A stretch of 64,000 nt of DNA, taken from the NCBI RefSeq assembly GCF_012935695.1, contig NZ_CP052859.1, positions 4,381,001 through 4,445,000 on the forward strand. The letters are read 5' to 3'. The position numbers and the translations under genes are program-made. This stretch comes from Pseudomonas sp. ADAK18. Lineage in GTDB: Bacteria; Pseudomonadota; Gammaproteobacteria; Pseudomonadales; Pseudomonadaceae. Under the pieces are notes generated by a model. The model saw only the letters and a program-made list of their open reading frames with translations. It was not told where the DNA came from and searched no databases. Numbering within the stretch: position 1 is the stretch's first letter; every line of letters starts with the position of its first letter. This document shows, piece after piece, positions 40,729 through 50,336 of the stretch.

Positions 40729-42123
40729 TTACAGATGCGACTCGGCGTATTCGGCCAGAATCGAACGTGGGACACCTTGCAGGGCGATGTGCACGCCGTT
40801 GGGGAAGTCCTTGAAGCGTTCCGTCAGGTAGGTCAGCCCGGAGCTGGTCGCGGACAGGTAAGGGGTGTCGATCTGTGCCAGGTTGCCCAGGCACACCACT
40901 TTGGAACCGGCGCCGGCACGGGTGATGATGGTTTTCATCTGGTGCGGTGTGAGGTTCTGGCATTCATCGATCAAAATCAGGCTTTGCTGGAAGCTGCGAC
41001 CTCGAATGTAGTTGAGGGATTTGAACTGCAACGGCACTTTGCTGAGGATGTAATCGACGCTGCCATGGGTGTTTTCGTCATCCATGTGCAAGGCTTCGAG
41101 GTTGTCGGTGATCGCCCCCAGCCACGGCTCCATTTTTTCCGCTTCGGTGCCGGGCAGGAAGCCGATTTCCTGGTCCAGGCCCTGCACGCTGCGGGTGGCG
41201 ATGATGCGGCGATAACGCTTGGTGACCATGGTCTGCTCGATGGCGGCAGCCAGGGCCAGGATGGTTTTCCCGGAACCGGCGGCGCCGGTCAGGTTGACCA
41301 GGTGAATGTCCGGATCCAGCAGCGCATACAGCGCCAGGCTCTGGTAAATATCACGCGGTTTCAGGCCCCAGGCTTCCTGGTGCAACAGGGGCTCTTGATG
41401 CAAGTCGAGGATCAGCAACTTGTCGACCTGGATCTCTTTGATCCAGCCGACGAAGCCCTGTTCATCGATGATGAACTCGTTGATGTGCACCGCCGGCAGG
41501 TTGTCGGTCAGTTGTACCTGGTGCCAGGTGCGGCCATGGTCCTGACGGGTTTCCACCTTGCTGACGCGATCCCAGAACGAGCCGGTCATGGTGTGATAAC
41601 CACGAGACAGCATCGATACGTCGTCAACCAGTTGGTCGGTACTGTAGTCCTCGGCAGCGATCCCACACGCTCGGGCCTTGAGGCGCATATTGATGTCTTT
41701 GGTCACCAGCACCAGGCGCAGGTCCTTGTCGCGCGCGTGCAGGTCGATCAATTGGTTGATGATTTTGTTGTCGTTGAGGTTTTCCGGCAGCAGGCTGTTG
41801 GGTTCGCTGCGCTTGTTCATCAGGATCGACAGCAAACCCTTGGGTCCGCTTTTGCCACGCTGGATCGGCACGCCCTGCTCAACGTCCTCGGGAGAGGCTT
41901 CGCCCAGGGTCTTGTCGATCAGGCGGATGGCCTGACGGCACTCGGCGGCGACACTGTGGTGCCCGCTTTTGAGTTTATCGAGCTCCTCGAGCACGATCAT
42001 CGGGATGGCGACGTGGTGTTCTTCGAAATTAAGCAGCGCGTTTGGATCGTGGATCAATACGTTGGTATCAAGCACATAAAGGATTGGCTGGTTGGAAGAA
42101 GGGTTACGTCCATGATCATCCAT
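40729..42123 (-). CDS. PhoH-family protein with N-terminal PIN domain
   Basis: The 464-residue protein has an N-terminal PIN-like nuclease domain (LYVLDTNVLIHDPNALLNFE; acidic residues also in MIVLEELDKL) and a C-terminal PhoH P-loop ATPase (Walker A LTGAAGSGKTILALA; Walker B SLILIDECQNL). PIN-PhoH proteins are proposed RNA helicase/ribonucleases and some act with toxin-antitoxin-like control; no partner gene is adjacent here. It has the length usual for Pseudomonas PhoH paralogues. Confidence 0.92.
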   Translation of the reverse strand: MDDHGRNPSSNQPILYVLDTNVLIHDPNALLNFEEHHVAIPMIVLEELDKLKSGHHSVAAECRQAIRLIDKTLGEASPEDVEQGVPIQRGKSGPKGLLSILMNKRSEPNSLLPENLNDNKIINQLIDLHARDKDLRLVLVTKDINMRLKARACGIAAEDYSTDQLVDDVSMLSRGYHTMTGSFWDRVSKVETRQDHGRTWHQVQLTDNLPAVHINEFIIDEQGFVGWIKEIQVDKLLILDLHQEPLLHQEAWGLKPRDIYQSLALYALLDPDIHLVNLTGAAGSGKTILALAAAIEQTMVTKRYRRIIATRSVQGLDQEIGFLPGTEAEKMEPWLGAITDNLEALHMDDENTHGSVDYILSKVPLQFKSLNYIRGRSFQQSLILIDECQNLTPHQMKTIITRAGAGSKVVCLGNLAQIDTPYLSATSSGLTYLTERFKDFPNGVHIALQGVPRSILAEYAESHL

Positions 42124-42471
42124 ACTCGGTCACCTTTGTGGGAGCCAGTCGACGCAATACCGCGACAGTGCTGCGCCTCGATTTGACCATCGAACGCACC
42201 TGAGGGGCGTCAAGTGCGGTGCACACAAGAGGTGTCTTGGAAGACGCCACCTGTGTTGCAGGTTTCGGCGGTCTGTCTTCGTAATACCGCAAAACCCATG
42301 ACAGGAAAAAGCACTTTGACGTTTTTTTGAAGTTTATTTTTCAGGATGACGAATAGCACTAGGCGAGCGCCCCAAGCACCGTTAAAGTCGGAAGTCCGCC
42401 TGTATCGAAATATCTCCCAATTTTTACCCCAAAAAACCTCAGCCCCAACAGGGCCGGGCGTTTTGTCATTT
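42124..42471. promoter_or_regulatory. Intergenic region deacetylase / phoH
   Basis: 348 bp between two minus-strand genes. Near 42440-42460 the minus strand reads GGCCCTGTTGGGGCTGAGGT then a T-run, a weak terminator candidate for the deacetylase. Near 42228-42251 an imperfect hairpin (GGTGTCTT / AAGACGCC) lies upstream of phoH. No gene is seen. Confidence 0.45.
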
Positions 42472-43596
42472 TCAGCGAAACGCTTCCCGGCAATCCTGCC
42501 AGCCAAGTCCACTTTCAGCCGTCGCCTGCAACAGCCAGGGTAATGCCACCCGTGCCTTGTCCTGGGTGTCATGAAAAACGATCACCCCACGACGCCACAA
42601 CAGCATCAATGTCAGCACCCGTTGGGCGGATTCGTCGGCCTTGAGCTTCCCCGCCTCGTCCTCCGAATCGATGTCCCACAACGCCACTTGCAACCCCTGA
42701 GACTGGAAGAATCCCTGACTGTCAGCGCGGCGCTGGCCGTAAGGCGGGCGGAACAACGGCACGTAGTTCTCCGGCAACAGGTTCTGCACCAGGCTGGCGC
42801 TACGGGTGATGGAGTTCTGCCAATCCACCCAATGGCTGTGGGAGCGGTATTGCCAACCCTGGATGCCCACGCACTGCCCTTGATAAAGCCGCTGCACATC
42901 CGCTGGCGACGTCTTTTCCAGGCGTGTCTGCAGGCTGTTGCCAAGGGCAAAAAACGTGGCGTGCATTTTCTGTTTGCGCAGGTAATCGGCCAGCCAATCC
43001 GTATTGCCAGCGACCGGCGCCGGACCGCCATCGAAAGTCAGCAGGAACAGCCGGTCGTTGAGCTCATCACCATTACGTTCATGGTCGCCGAAGCGGGCAA
43101 TCTCGCTGCTGATCTGCGGGAACAGCGCGGCCTTGCGCAATTGTTCATCCAGGTAGCGTTCATGGAATGCCCGGCTGGGTGCGGCCCAGCCTATATAGAA
43201 AGAGTTGTCGCTGATCACGAACTTGCCGGCCTGTTCGCGCAGGTCGTCCATGTTTTCCACCAGGTAGCAGAATGAGGCGTCCTGCTCGCAGCTTTGCTGG
43301 GCGAATGTGTAGTTCTCCAGCAGCCGCTGCCACAGCTGGCGACGCAGGTCGTCGATGGACGCCAGGTTGATATTTTTCAGGCCCAGGCGCTGTTTGAGGG
43401 CGGGTTCATCCAGGGTTTCGCTGGCCAGCAAGGCATGAGCGAACATCAGGATTTCTGCACGGGACGCGACGTCGAACAGGGCTGGGCTGCTGAGTTTTTC
43501 GGGCCAGGTGCTGCGGTCCAGGCTGGCCACGTCTACCGGTGCTGCCTGGGCGGTCAGGCAGAGCAGCCAGGCGGACAATATGAGTGCGATTCGCAC
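42472..43596 (-). CDS. Secreted polysaccharide deacetylase family protein (CE4-like)
   Basis: The 374-residue precursor has a signal peptide VRIALILSAWLLCLTAQAA. The C-terminal NodB-type domain has LLTFDGGPAP (catalytic/metal Asp), the His pair region YRSHSHWVDW, FRPPYGQRR and VIVFHDT. An N-terminal helical region of about 200 residues of unknown role precedes it. The GTG start at 43596 is chosen because TAGGGAG lies at proper distance; the longer open frame to 43671 runs into repeat DNA. It probably deacetylates a periplasmic or cell-wall glycan, substrate unknown. Confidence 0.87.
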   Translation of the reverse strand: MRIALILSAWLLCLTAQAAPVDVASLDRSTWPEKLSSPALFDVASRAEILMFAHALLASETLDEPALKQRLGLKNINLASIDDLRRQLWQRLLENYTFAQQSCEQDASFCYLVENMDDLREQAGKFVISDNSFYIGWAAPSRAFHERYLDEQLRKAALFPQISSEIARFGDHERNGDELNDRLFLLTFDGGPAPVAGNTDWLADYLRKQKMHATFFALGNSLQTRLEKTSPADVQRLYQGQCVGIQGWQYRSHSHWVDWQNSITRSASLVQNLLPENYVPLFRPPYGQRRADSQGFFQSQGLQVALWDIDSEDEAGKLKADESAQRVLTLMLLWRRGVIVFHDTQDKARVALPWLLQATAESGLGWQDCREAFR

Positions 43597-43653
43597 GAAG
43601 GGTCTCCCTATCCAGAGTCGTCGGGCACTATAGCTGATCAGGCGGTTGGGTTG

Positions 43654-44472
43654 GGTTGGGTTGGTGTGCATATCCGTTGCTGCGGTTATGGCGGCTATTG
43701 GTTCCGCCCTTACGGCGGGTCACTTTCGAAAAGCGCGAAAGTAACCAAAGCGCTCTTGCCCCACCACTCGGTGCCTCGCCTAGGCTCGGCATGCCCTCAC
43801 TCCGGCATTACTCCGTGGGCCGCCGCGACGGGCCATCCATGGCCCAACGCGGCTAAACCGGCGTCCTGCCGGTTTACCCACTCCGTAATGCCTGCGTTCA
43901 GCCATCGTGGTTTAACGGGGCGCCTAAGATCAAAGTCAAAAGCAGATCAAGAACACAGCGGCCTACCGGCCGGCTTGAGTGGTGTGAAGCGAAGGCAAAA
44001 TCAAAAGCGGGCACGGTCTGCTGTGGGAGCTGGCTTGCCTGCGATGCAGGCAACTCGGTCTTTCAGGAACACCGAGGTGATGCCATCGCAGGCAAGCCAG
44101 CTCCCACAGAAAAGCAGATCTGCTTTCGCTCTGGCCCTTGCCTTTGCTTCCACCACTCAGGTCGGCTTTCAGGCCGCCGTGCTTTTGATTTTGATCTTAG
44201 GCGCCCCGTTAAACCACGCTGGCCGCACGCAGGTATTGCGTAGTGGGCACCCCGGCATGGATGCCGGGGTAGCCGCGCACGGCCATGGATGGCCGATCGC
44301 GGCGGGCCCACGGAGCAATGCCGGAGTGCGGGCACACCGAGCCTAGGCGAGGTGCCGAGTGGTGGGGCAAGAGCGTTTTGCTTACTTTTGCGCTGTTCAA
44401 AAGTGAGTCGCTGTAAAAGCGAAACCATAAGCCGCCATCACCAAAATAACGGATATGCACACCAACCCCAGC
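43654..44472. repeat. Large (about 0.8 kb) imperfect palindrome with central REPIN
   Basis: Left arm (about 43654-44015) and right arm (about 44115-44472) are inverted copies. Shared landmarks include GGTGTGCATATCCGTT at both outer ends, GCTCTTGCCCCACCACTCGG, CTCGCCTAGGCTCGG, GCCATCCATGGCC and GTTTAACGGGGCGCCTAAGA. Arms are visibly diverged by substitutions and small indels. The central REPIN is listed separately. ORFs inside have no recognisable product. The whole gap between the deacetylase and yaaA is this element. Confidence 0.85.
44021..44109. repeat. REPIN at the centre of the large palindrome
   Basis: CTGTGGGAGCTGGCTTGCCT ... and exact complement, with inner CTCGGT / ACCGAG stem, like the element at 8189-8278. 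It sits between the two arms of the 0.8-kb inverted repeat. Confidence 0.9.
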
Positions 44473-44560
44473 AAATCTCCACAGCCATCTATCACCATCA
44501 TAGGTGGAGTCAAACCGCCCTACCCCCTAGAATCCCCCCACGATTACAGGAGACGACTTC

Positions 44561-45340
44561 ATGCTGATGGTGATTTCCCCAGCCAAAACCCTCGATTTCG
44601 ACACCCCGCCGGTGACCCCGCACTTTACCCAGCCGCAATACCTCGACCACTCCCAGGAGTTGATCGAACAGCTGCGCGAACTAAGCCCGGCGCAGATCAG
44701 CGAGCTGATGCATGTCTCCGACAAGATCGGCGGCCTCAACGCCGCCCGTTTCGGCAGCTGGACCCCAGCCTTCACCCAGGCCAATGCCAAGCAGGCACTG
44801 CTGGCCTTCAAGGGCGACGTCTACACCGGGATGAATGCCCAGACCTTCAAGGACGCCGACTTCACCTACGCCCAGGAACACCTGCGCATGCTCTCCGGCC
44901 TTTATGGCCTGCTGCGCCCGCTGGACCTGATGATGCCGTACCGTCTGGAGATGGGCACCAAGTTGGCCAACGCCCGTGGCAAGGACCTGTACGCCTTCTG
45001 GGGCACCCGTATCAGCGAGTGGCTCAATGAAGCGCTGGCCGAACAAGGCGATGACGTACTGCTCAACCTGGCATCCAACGAGTACTTCTCGGCGGTCAAA
45101 CGCCCGGCCCTGAACGCGCGGATCATCAACACCGAGTTCAAGGACCTGAAAAACGGCCAGTACAAGATCATCAGCTTCTACGCCAAAAAGGCCCGAGGCA
45201 TGATGAGCCGCTTTGTAATTGAAGAACGCATCAACAACCCCGCCCAGCTCAAGGAGTTTGACGTGCAGGGTTACCGCTTCAATGCGGAGCAGTCCAAGCC
45301 GGACAACCTGGTGTTTTTGCGCGATCACGCACCAGAATAA
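44561..45340 (+). CDS. yaaA: Peroxide stress protein YaaA (DUF328)
   Basis: The 259-residue cytosolic protein starts [20 protein letters not shown], the conserved YaaA opening. It also has [20 protein letters not shown] and [15 protein letters not shown], both family hallmarks. In E. coli YaaA limits intracellular iron and DNA damage during peroxide stress. It is preceded by AGGAGACGACTTC. It is a single gene flanked by repeats on both sides. Confidence 0.95.
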   Translation: MLMVISPAKTLDFDTPPVTPHFTQPQYLDHSQELIEQLRELSPAQISELMHVSDKIGGLNAARFGSWTPAFTQANAKQALLAFKGDVYTGMNAQTFKDADFTYAQEHLRMLSGLYGLLRPLDLMMPYRLEMGTKLANARGKDLYAFWGTRISEWLNEALAEQGDDVLLNLASNEYFSAVKRPALNARIINTEFKDLKNGQYKIISFYAKKARGMMSRFVIEERINNPAQLKEFDVQGYRFNAEQSKPDNLVFLRDHAPE

Positions 45341-45364
45341 GGCCACAAGAGCGCCGAGAACCCA

Positions 45365-45457
45365 ATGGTGGGAGCGGGCTTGCTCGCGAATACGGAGTGT
45401 CAGTCACCAAAGATAGCGACTGATCCAACCTATTCGCGAGCAAGCCCGCTCCCACAT
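45365..45457. repeat. REPIN, GTGGGAGCGGGCTTGCTCGC type, after yaaA
   Basis: Arms GTGGGAGCGGGCTTGCTCGC ... and complement, about 24 nt each, with a loop of about 40 nt, 25 bp downstream of yaaA. It marks the left border of the AT-rich algD control region. Confidence 0.9.
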
Positions 45458-45558
45458 TTCGCTCCCCACTCCCCCAAAATCGTCATTTATTTGACGCCAA
45501 AAATTATTCCTCAAAATTCATAACGATTCTTTCACTCGACATTCGTCAGTTTTTTTCG

Positions 45559-45670
45559 TAGTGGCACCACTTTTTTCAAACAGTAGTGGCATAAAACTAT
45601 ACCCCTCACTCAGCACCCCATAACTACGCGCCAAAATAACAAGTGCCATCAATATAGTACTAGTGCCATC
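45559..45670 (+). promoter_or_regulatory. Cluster of TAGTG(G/C)CA direct repeats
   Basis: Copies TAGTGGCA at 45559-45566 and 45584-45591, AAGTGCCA at 45641-45648 and TAGTGCCA at 45661-45668. A further AAGTGCCG at 45730 lies inside the putative promoter spacer. Same-orientation repetition upstream of the -35 suggests an activator or repressor array; the cognate factor is not identified. Confidence 0.4.
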
Positions 45671-45716
45671 TTTGCTTATATTTCAAAAAATTTCGAGAAA
45701 CAGGATGAGCGGCTAG

Positions 45717-45743
45717 GAACTATGCCCCAAAGTGCCGCTCATA
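45717..45743 (+). promoter_or_regulatory. Candidate AlgU (sigma-22) promoter for algD
   Basis: GAACTA, 16-nt spacer, TCATA resembles the AlgU/RpoE consensus GAACTT-N16/17-TCNNA and the known P. aeruginosa algD promoter. It would give a leader of about 460 nt before algD. Confidence 0.5.
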
Positions 45744-46215
45744 CCACCGGTAACGATTATCTCTGTTCTTGTACGAGATGACTTACACAGCGACCCAAGA
45801 GCAGCAACAAAGTTGTCATATCAACTTTGACTCAACGGTCGAATAATCAGTTATCTAGTTGAGGGTAGGCGATAACGATGCATTGCTATCTCCTATAAGG
45901 CCAAGGCTGAGCTCCCCTATATGGGTCAGTGATAAAACATAAGTGTTTGATATTCATAGAATTATAGTGAATACAACGCCCTTATGGCACTGGCGCCAGG
46001 CGCTTCCCCCCGGAAGACTGGCTGCATTTCAGGGCAAGCCCCAATAACAAGGACAAGTTGCGCACAACTTGAGTGCATTAGTTAGTCACTCGATTTTTAG
46101 TATGCCTGTACATGGCAGATCGGCGTCTATTCGCCGCACTTGCTAGTGCATGAGTGACGCCTAAAACATGAACTCCGGCCATCTAATGGCACGATTAAAC
46201 ACAGAGGTAAATGCG

Positions 46216-47532
46216 ATGCGCATCAGCATATTTGGTTTGGGTTACGTTGGCGCAGTCTGTGCCGGTTGCCTGTCTGCACGGGGCCACGAAGTGGTTGGCG
46301 TAGACATCTCCAAGGAAAAGATCGACCTGATCAACGCGGGTAAATCACCTATCGTTGAACCGGGTCTGGGCGAGTTGTTGAGCCAGGGCATTCAAACCGG
46401 CCGACTGCGCGGCACCACTAATTTCGCCGAAGCCATCCGCGACACCGACCTGTCGATGATTTGCGTCGGTACGCCGAGCAAGAAAAACGGTGACCTCGAA
46501 CTGAACTACATCGAGTCGGTGTGCCGCGAGATCGGTTTTGTCCTGCGTGACAAGACCACCCGCCACACCATCGTGGTGCGCAGTACCGTGTTACCCGGCA
46601 CCGTGGCTAACGTGGTGATCCCGATTCTCGAAGACTGCTCGGGCAAGAAAGCCGGCGTAGACTTCGGTGTCGCGGTGAACCCGGAATTCCTGCGGGAAAG
46701 CACTGCCATCGCCGACTACGACCTGCCACCGATGACCGTCATCGGCGAATTCGACACCGCCTCAGGTGATGTCCTGCAGTCGCTGTACGAAGAGCTCGAC
46801 GCGCCGATCATCCGCAAGGACATCGCCGTCGCCGAGATGATCAAGTACACCTGCAACGTCTGGCATGCGACCAAAGTGACCTTCGCCAACGAGATCGGCA
46901 ACATCGCCAAAGCGGTGGGCGTCGATGGCCGCGAAGTGATGGAAGTGGTCTGCCAGGACAAGACCCTCAACCTGTCTCAGTACTACATGCGCCCGGGTTT
47001 CGCCTTCGGCGGCTCCTGCCTGCCCAAGGATGTGCGTGCCCTGACCTACCGCGCCAGTTCGCTGGACGTGGAAGCCCCGCTGCTCAACTCGCTGATGCGC
47101 AGCAACGAGTCCCAGGTGCAGAACGCCTTCGACATCATCTCCGGCCACGACAAACGCAAAGTTGCCCTGCTGGGCCTGAGCTTCAAGGCCGGCACCGACG
47201 ACCTGCGTGAGAGCCCGTTGGTGGAGTTGGCGGAAATGCTGATCGGCAAGGGCTTCGACCTGAGCATCTACGACAGCAACGTCGAGTACGCCCGCGTCCA
47301 CGGCGCCAACAAGGATTACATCGAATCGAAGATTCCGCACGTGTCGTCCCTGCTCAACTCGGACTTCGATGCGGTGATCAACAACTCCGATGTGATCATC
47401 CTCGGCAACCGCGACGAGAAGTTCCGCGCACTGGCCCAGGTTGCCCCTCACGGCAAACAAGTGGTGGACCTGGTGGGCTTCATGTCCAAGGCCACCAGCG
47501 TGAGTGGCCGTACCGAAGGTATTTGCTGGTAA
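46216..47532 (+). CDS. algD: GDP-mannose 6-dehydrogenase AlgD
   Basis: The 438-residue cytosolic enzyme oxidises GDP-mannose to GDP-mannuronate with two NAD+, the committed step of alginate synthesis. It has the Rossmann motif GLGYVGAVCAGCLS, the catalytic Cys268 in GGSCLPKDVRAL, and FKAGTDDLRESP. The ATG at 46216 gives MRISIFGLGYVG; the frame is open 16 codons further but that is not conserved. First gene of the twelve-gene operon. Confidence 0.97.
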   Translation: MRISIFGLGYVGAVCAGCLSARGHEVVGVDISKEKIDLINAGKSPIVEPGLGELLSQGIQTGRLRGTTNFAEAIRDTDLSMICVGTPSKKNGDLELNYIESVCREIGFVLRDKTTRHTIVVRSTVLPGTVANVVIPILEDCSGKKAGVDFGVAVNPEFLRESTAIADYDLPPMTVIGEFDTASGDVLQSLYEELDAPIIRKDIAVAEMIKYTCNVWHATKVTFANEIGNIAKAVGVDGREVMEVVCQDKTLNLSQYYMRPGFAFGGSCLPKDVRALTYRASSLDVEAPLLNSLMRSNESQVQNAFDIISGHDKRKVALLGLSFKAGTDDLRESPLVELAEMLIGKGFDLSIYDSNVEYARVHGANKDYIESKIPHVSSLLNSDFDAVINNSDVIILGNRDEKFRALAQVAPHGKQVVDLVGFMSKATSVSGRTEGICW

Positions 47533-47542
47533 GAGCAGCGCC

Positions 47543-47608
47543 GAGTTTCAAGCCGCAAGCGACACGTTCAAAGCGCTTGCGGCTTGCAGCTTGAAGCCTC
47601 CTTCACCT
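47543..47608 (+). other. Hairpin in the algD-alg8 spacer
   Basis: TTTCAAGCCGCAAGCG ... CGCTTGCGGCTTGCAGCTTGAAG forms a long imperfect stem in the 89-bp spacer. It has no T-run, so it more likely affects mRNA stability than termination. Confidence 0.6.
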
Positions 47609-47621
47609 TCGGAAGACGCTT

Positions 47622-49103
47622 ATGTCCAAGTTAAAACACGTACTACTTCAATCCGCTGGCTGGCTGTTCTTCCTGAGCCTGCTGATGTGTCTCGCCCTGG
47701 CATTGCCGGCGACCATCTTCGACTCCCAGTCCAAGGATTTCATATTCCTGATTGGCGCCGTGGGCATCTGGCGTTACTCAATGGGTGCCACGCATTTTAT
47801 TCGCGGCATGCTGTTTCTCTATGTGGTCTACCCGCATCTGCGGCGCAAAGTGCGCAAGCTGGGCAAGGCCGCAGATCCGTCCCACGTATTCCTGATGGTC
47901 ACCAGCTTCCGTATCGACGCGCTGACCACTGCCCAGGTCTACAGCTCGGTGATTCGTGAGGCCATCGAATGTGGCTTCCCCACCACCGTAGTCTGCTCCC
48001 TGGTGGAAATGTCCGATGAGCTGCTGGTCAAGAGCCTGTGGACCAAGATGAACCCGCCCGCCCACGTCAAGCTGGACTTCGTGCGCATCGCCGGTACCGG
48101 CAAACGTGACGGCCTGGCCTTCGGTTTCCGCGCCATCTCCCGCCACCTGCCGGACGACCGCGCCGTGGTGGCGGTGATCGACGGCGACACCGTGCTCGCC
48201 GAAGGCGTTGTGCGTAAAACCGTGCCGTGGTTCCAACTGTTCGGCAATGTCGGCGGCCTGACCACCAACGAATTCTGCGAAGTGCGCGGCGGCTACATCA
48301 TGAGCGAGTGGCACAAACTGCGCTTCGCCCAACGCCACATCAACATGTGCTCCATGGCTCTGTCCAAACGCGTACTGACCATGACCGGGCGCATGTCGGT
48401 GTTCCGCGCCAGCGTGGTGACGGACCCAGGCTTTATCGCCGACGTAGAAAGCGACTCGCTGCAACACTGGCGCCTGGGCCGTTTCAAGTTTCTGACCGGC
48501 GACGACAAGTCCAGCTGGTTCAGCCTGATGCGCCTGGGCTACGACACCTTCTACGTGCCGGATGCGGCGATCAACACCGTCGAGCACCCACCGGAAAAGA
48601 GCTTTATCAAGGCCAGCCGCAAACTGATGTTCCGCTGGTACGGCAACAACCTGCGGCAGAACTCCCGAGCCCTGGGCCTGGGGGTAAAACGCCTGGGGGC
48701 ATTCACCAGCGTGGTGCTGTTCGACCAGCGCGTGTCGATGTGGACGTCGTTGCTGGGCCTGACCGTAGCGATCATCGCCAGCTTCAAATACGGCGGCGTG
48801 TTCATCCTTGCCTACCTGCTGTGGATCGGCATCACCCGTCTGATTTTGACCCTGTTGCTGTCGTGCTCCGGCCACAAGATCGGCCCGGCCTATCCAGTGA
48901 TTCTCTATTACAACCAGATCGTCGGCGCGCTGGTGAAAATCTACGTGTTCTTCCGCCTCGATCAACAGTCCTGGACCCGCCAGGACACCAAACTGACCCG
49001 CGATTTGGCCAGCTTTCAACGTTGGTTCAACACCTGGTCGTCTCGGACCATGACCTTCTCCGCCGGCAGCATTTTCGTCGCCGTGTTGCTGATGATGGTC
49101 TGA
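47622..49103 (+). CDS. alg8: Alginate polymerase glycosyltransferase Alg8
   Basis: The 493-residue inner-membrane GT2 enzyme polymerises mannuronate from GDP-ManA. N-terminal helices are followed by a cytosolic GT domain with [13 protein letters not shown] (DxD-like) and further acidic/substrate segments ([21 protein letters not shown] region; QxxRW replaced by [15 protein letters not shown]), then C-terminal helices. It needs Alg44 bound to c-di-GMP for activity. The start [15 protein letters not shown] is conserved. Confidence 0.95.
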   Translation: MSKLKHVLLQSAGWLFFLSLLMCLALALPATIFDSQSKDFIFLIGAVGIWRYSMGATHFIRGMLFLYVVYPHLRRKVRKLGKAADPSHVFLMVTSFRIDALTTAQVYSSVIREAIECGFPTTVVCSLVEMSDELLVKSLWTKMNPPAHVKLDFVRIAGTGKRDGLAFGFRAISRHLPDDRAVVAVIDGDTVLAEGVVRKTVPWFQLFGNVGGLTTNEFCEVRGGYIMSEWHKLRFAQRHINMCSMALSKRVLTMTGRMSVFRASVVTDPGFIADVESDSLQHWRLGRFKFLTGDDKSSWFSLMRLGYDTFYVPDAAINTVEHPPEKSFIKASRKLMFRWYGNNLRQNSRALGLGVKRLGAFTSVVLFDQRVSMWTSLLGLTVAIIASFKYGGVFILAYLLWIGITRLILTLLLSCSGHKIGPAYPVILYYNQIVGALVKIYVFFRLDQQSWTRQDTKLTRDLASFQRWFNTWSSRTMTFSAGSIFVAVLLMMV

Positions 49104-49139
49104 CCCTGCCAAGCCTGAATTAACTAAGGAATTACACCG

Positions 49140-50321
49140 ATGAACAGCCCAATGAGTTCCCCAGTCAACGCCAACGTCGTCCATGAGTCCGAAGCCCAGC
49201 GCCAACACGCCCGGGTCAAGATCCCGGCCAAGCTGCGCTTCTTCGGTGCCGACCGCACACCCATGGAAGTGCGGGTCATAGACCTGTCCGCCGGGGGCCT
49301 GGCGTTCAACGCACCCCAACAGCCGCTGAAAGTTGGCGATGTGCACAAAGGCCGCCTGCAGTTCGTCATCGACAACCTCGGCCTGGCAATGGACGTTGAG
49401 TTGTTGGTCCGTTCCTACGACCGCCAGACCGGCCGCACCGGTTGCCAATTCCAGAACCTCGACGCCCAGGACATTTCCACCCTGCGCCACCTGATCACCT
49501 CACACCTGTCCGGCGATATCGTGACCATGGGTGACGTGCTGGCGACCCTGCAGCGCGACAACTTCACCAAGGCACGCAAAATCAAGGACGGCGGCAGTGG
49601 CATGAGCGTGTTCGGTCGCCTGAAAGCGGTGACCTTCAGCCTGGCGATCTTCCTCGTGGGTCTTGCGGCTTTCGGTTTCATCTTCAAATCGGTGTATGGC
49701 ATGTACTTCGTCAGCCATGCCCAGGCTGGCGTGGTCAGCGTAGCGGGGATGAACGTCACCATGCCCCGCGACGGCACCGTGCAGAGCCTGATCAAAGACA
49801 ATGCGGTCGCTGCCAAGGGCGCGCCACTGGCAACCTTCAGCACCAGCATGCTTGATGTGCTCAAGGGCCATCTGGACGAAGACCAGCTGCAACCGGCCAA
49901 GGTCGAAGAGCTGTTCGGCAAGCAAATGACCGGCACCCTGACCTCGCCGTGCGACTGCGTGGTAGCCCGACAAATGGTCGCTGACGGTCAGTACGCCAGC
50001 AAAGGTGATGTGATCTTTGAACTGGTGCCGCGCGGCAGCCAGGCCAACGTCGAAGCGCGCTTCTCGTATCGCCAGTTCGCCGATGTGCGTCCGGGTACGC
50101 CTGTGAACTTCCAGGTTGCCGATGAAGAACAGATTCGCACCGGCACCATCGTCAGCAGCACCAGCCTCAACAGCACCGATCTGTCTTCCGACATCCGTGT
50201 ACAGATCAAGCCCGATGCACCGCTGGACAGCACCTATGCCGGCCGCCCGGTGGAAGTGACCAGCGATCGTGGCCCGTCCCTGAACTGGCTGATCGACAAA
50301 GCCATGGCTGCCGGTCTTTAA
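49140..50321 (+). CDS. alg44: Alginate co-polymerase Alg44 (PilZ, c-di-GMP receptor)
   Basis: The 393-residue protein has an N-terminal PilZ domain whose c-di-GMP residues are intact: Arg21 and Arg25 in RQHAR, and Asp48/Ser50 in DLSAGG. One transmembrane helix follows (about residues 165-185, FSLAIFLVGLAAFGFIF), then a periplasmic HlyD/MFP-like domain (SPCDCVVARQMVADGQY). It links second-messenger level to polymer production and bridges to the periplasmic complex. AAGGA precedes the ATG. Confidence 0.95.
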   Translation: MNSPMSSPVNANVVHESEAQRQHARVKIPAKLRFFGADRTPMEVRVIDLSAGGLAFNAPQQPLKVGDVHKGRLQFVIDNLGLAMDVELLVRSYDRQTGRTGCQFQNLDAQDISTLRHLITSHLSGDIVTMGDVLATLQRDNFTKARKIKDGGSGMSVFGRLKAVTFSLAIFLVGLAAFGFIFKSVYGMYFVSHAQAGVVSVAGMNVTMPRDGTVQSLIKDNAVAAKGAPLATFSTSMLDVLKGHLDEDQLQPAKVEELFGKQMTGTLTSPCDCVVARQMVADGQYASKGDVIFELVPRGSQANVEARFSYRQFADVRPGTPVNFQVADEEQIRTGTIVSSTSLNSTDLSSDIRVQIKPDAPLDSTYAGRPVEVTSDRGPSLNWLIDKAMAAGL

Positions 50322-50336
50322 GCGGAGGACATGCCT

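Larger units (their letters stand above)
45458..46215 (+). promoter_or_regulatory. Long AT-rich algD upstream control region
   Basis: About 760 bp without genes, far AT-richer than its surroundings. Long upstream regions binding AlgR, AmrZ, AlgB and host factors are known for algD in P. aeruginosa. It contains the TAGTG(G/C)CA cluster and the AlgU-like promoter listed separately, an ATTCGTCAG sequence at 45541 loosely like an AlgR half (CCGTTCGTC), and the palindrome CTGGCGCCAG at 45990-45999. Confidence 0.65.

Noticed and set aside
43656..44428. Small ORFs inside the large palindrome as genes
   Set aside because: They follow the inverted arms, lack a convincing start or ribosome-binding site and resemble no known family; treated as repeat DNA.
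47778..49490. 570-codon frame antisense to alg8/alg44
   Set aside because: Spans two real genes and an intergenic gap, with Gln/His/Gly-rich composition typical of antisense frames.
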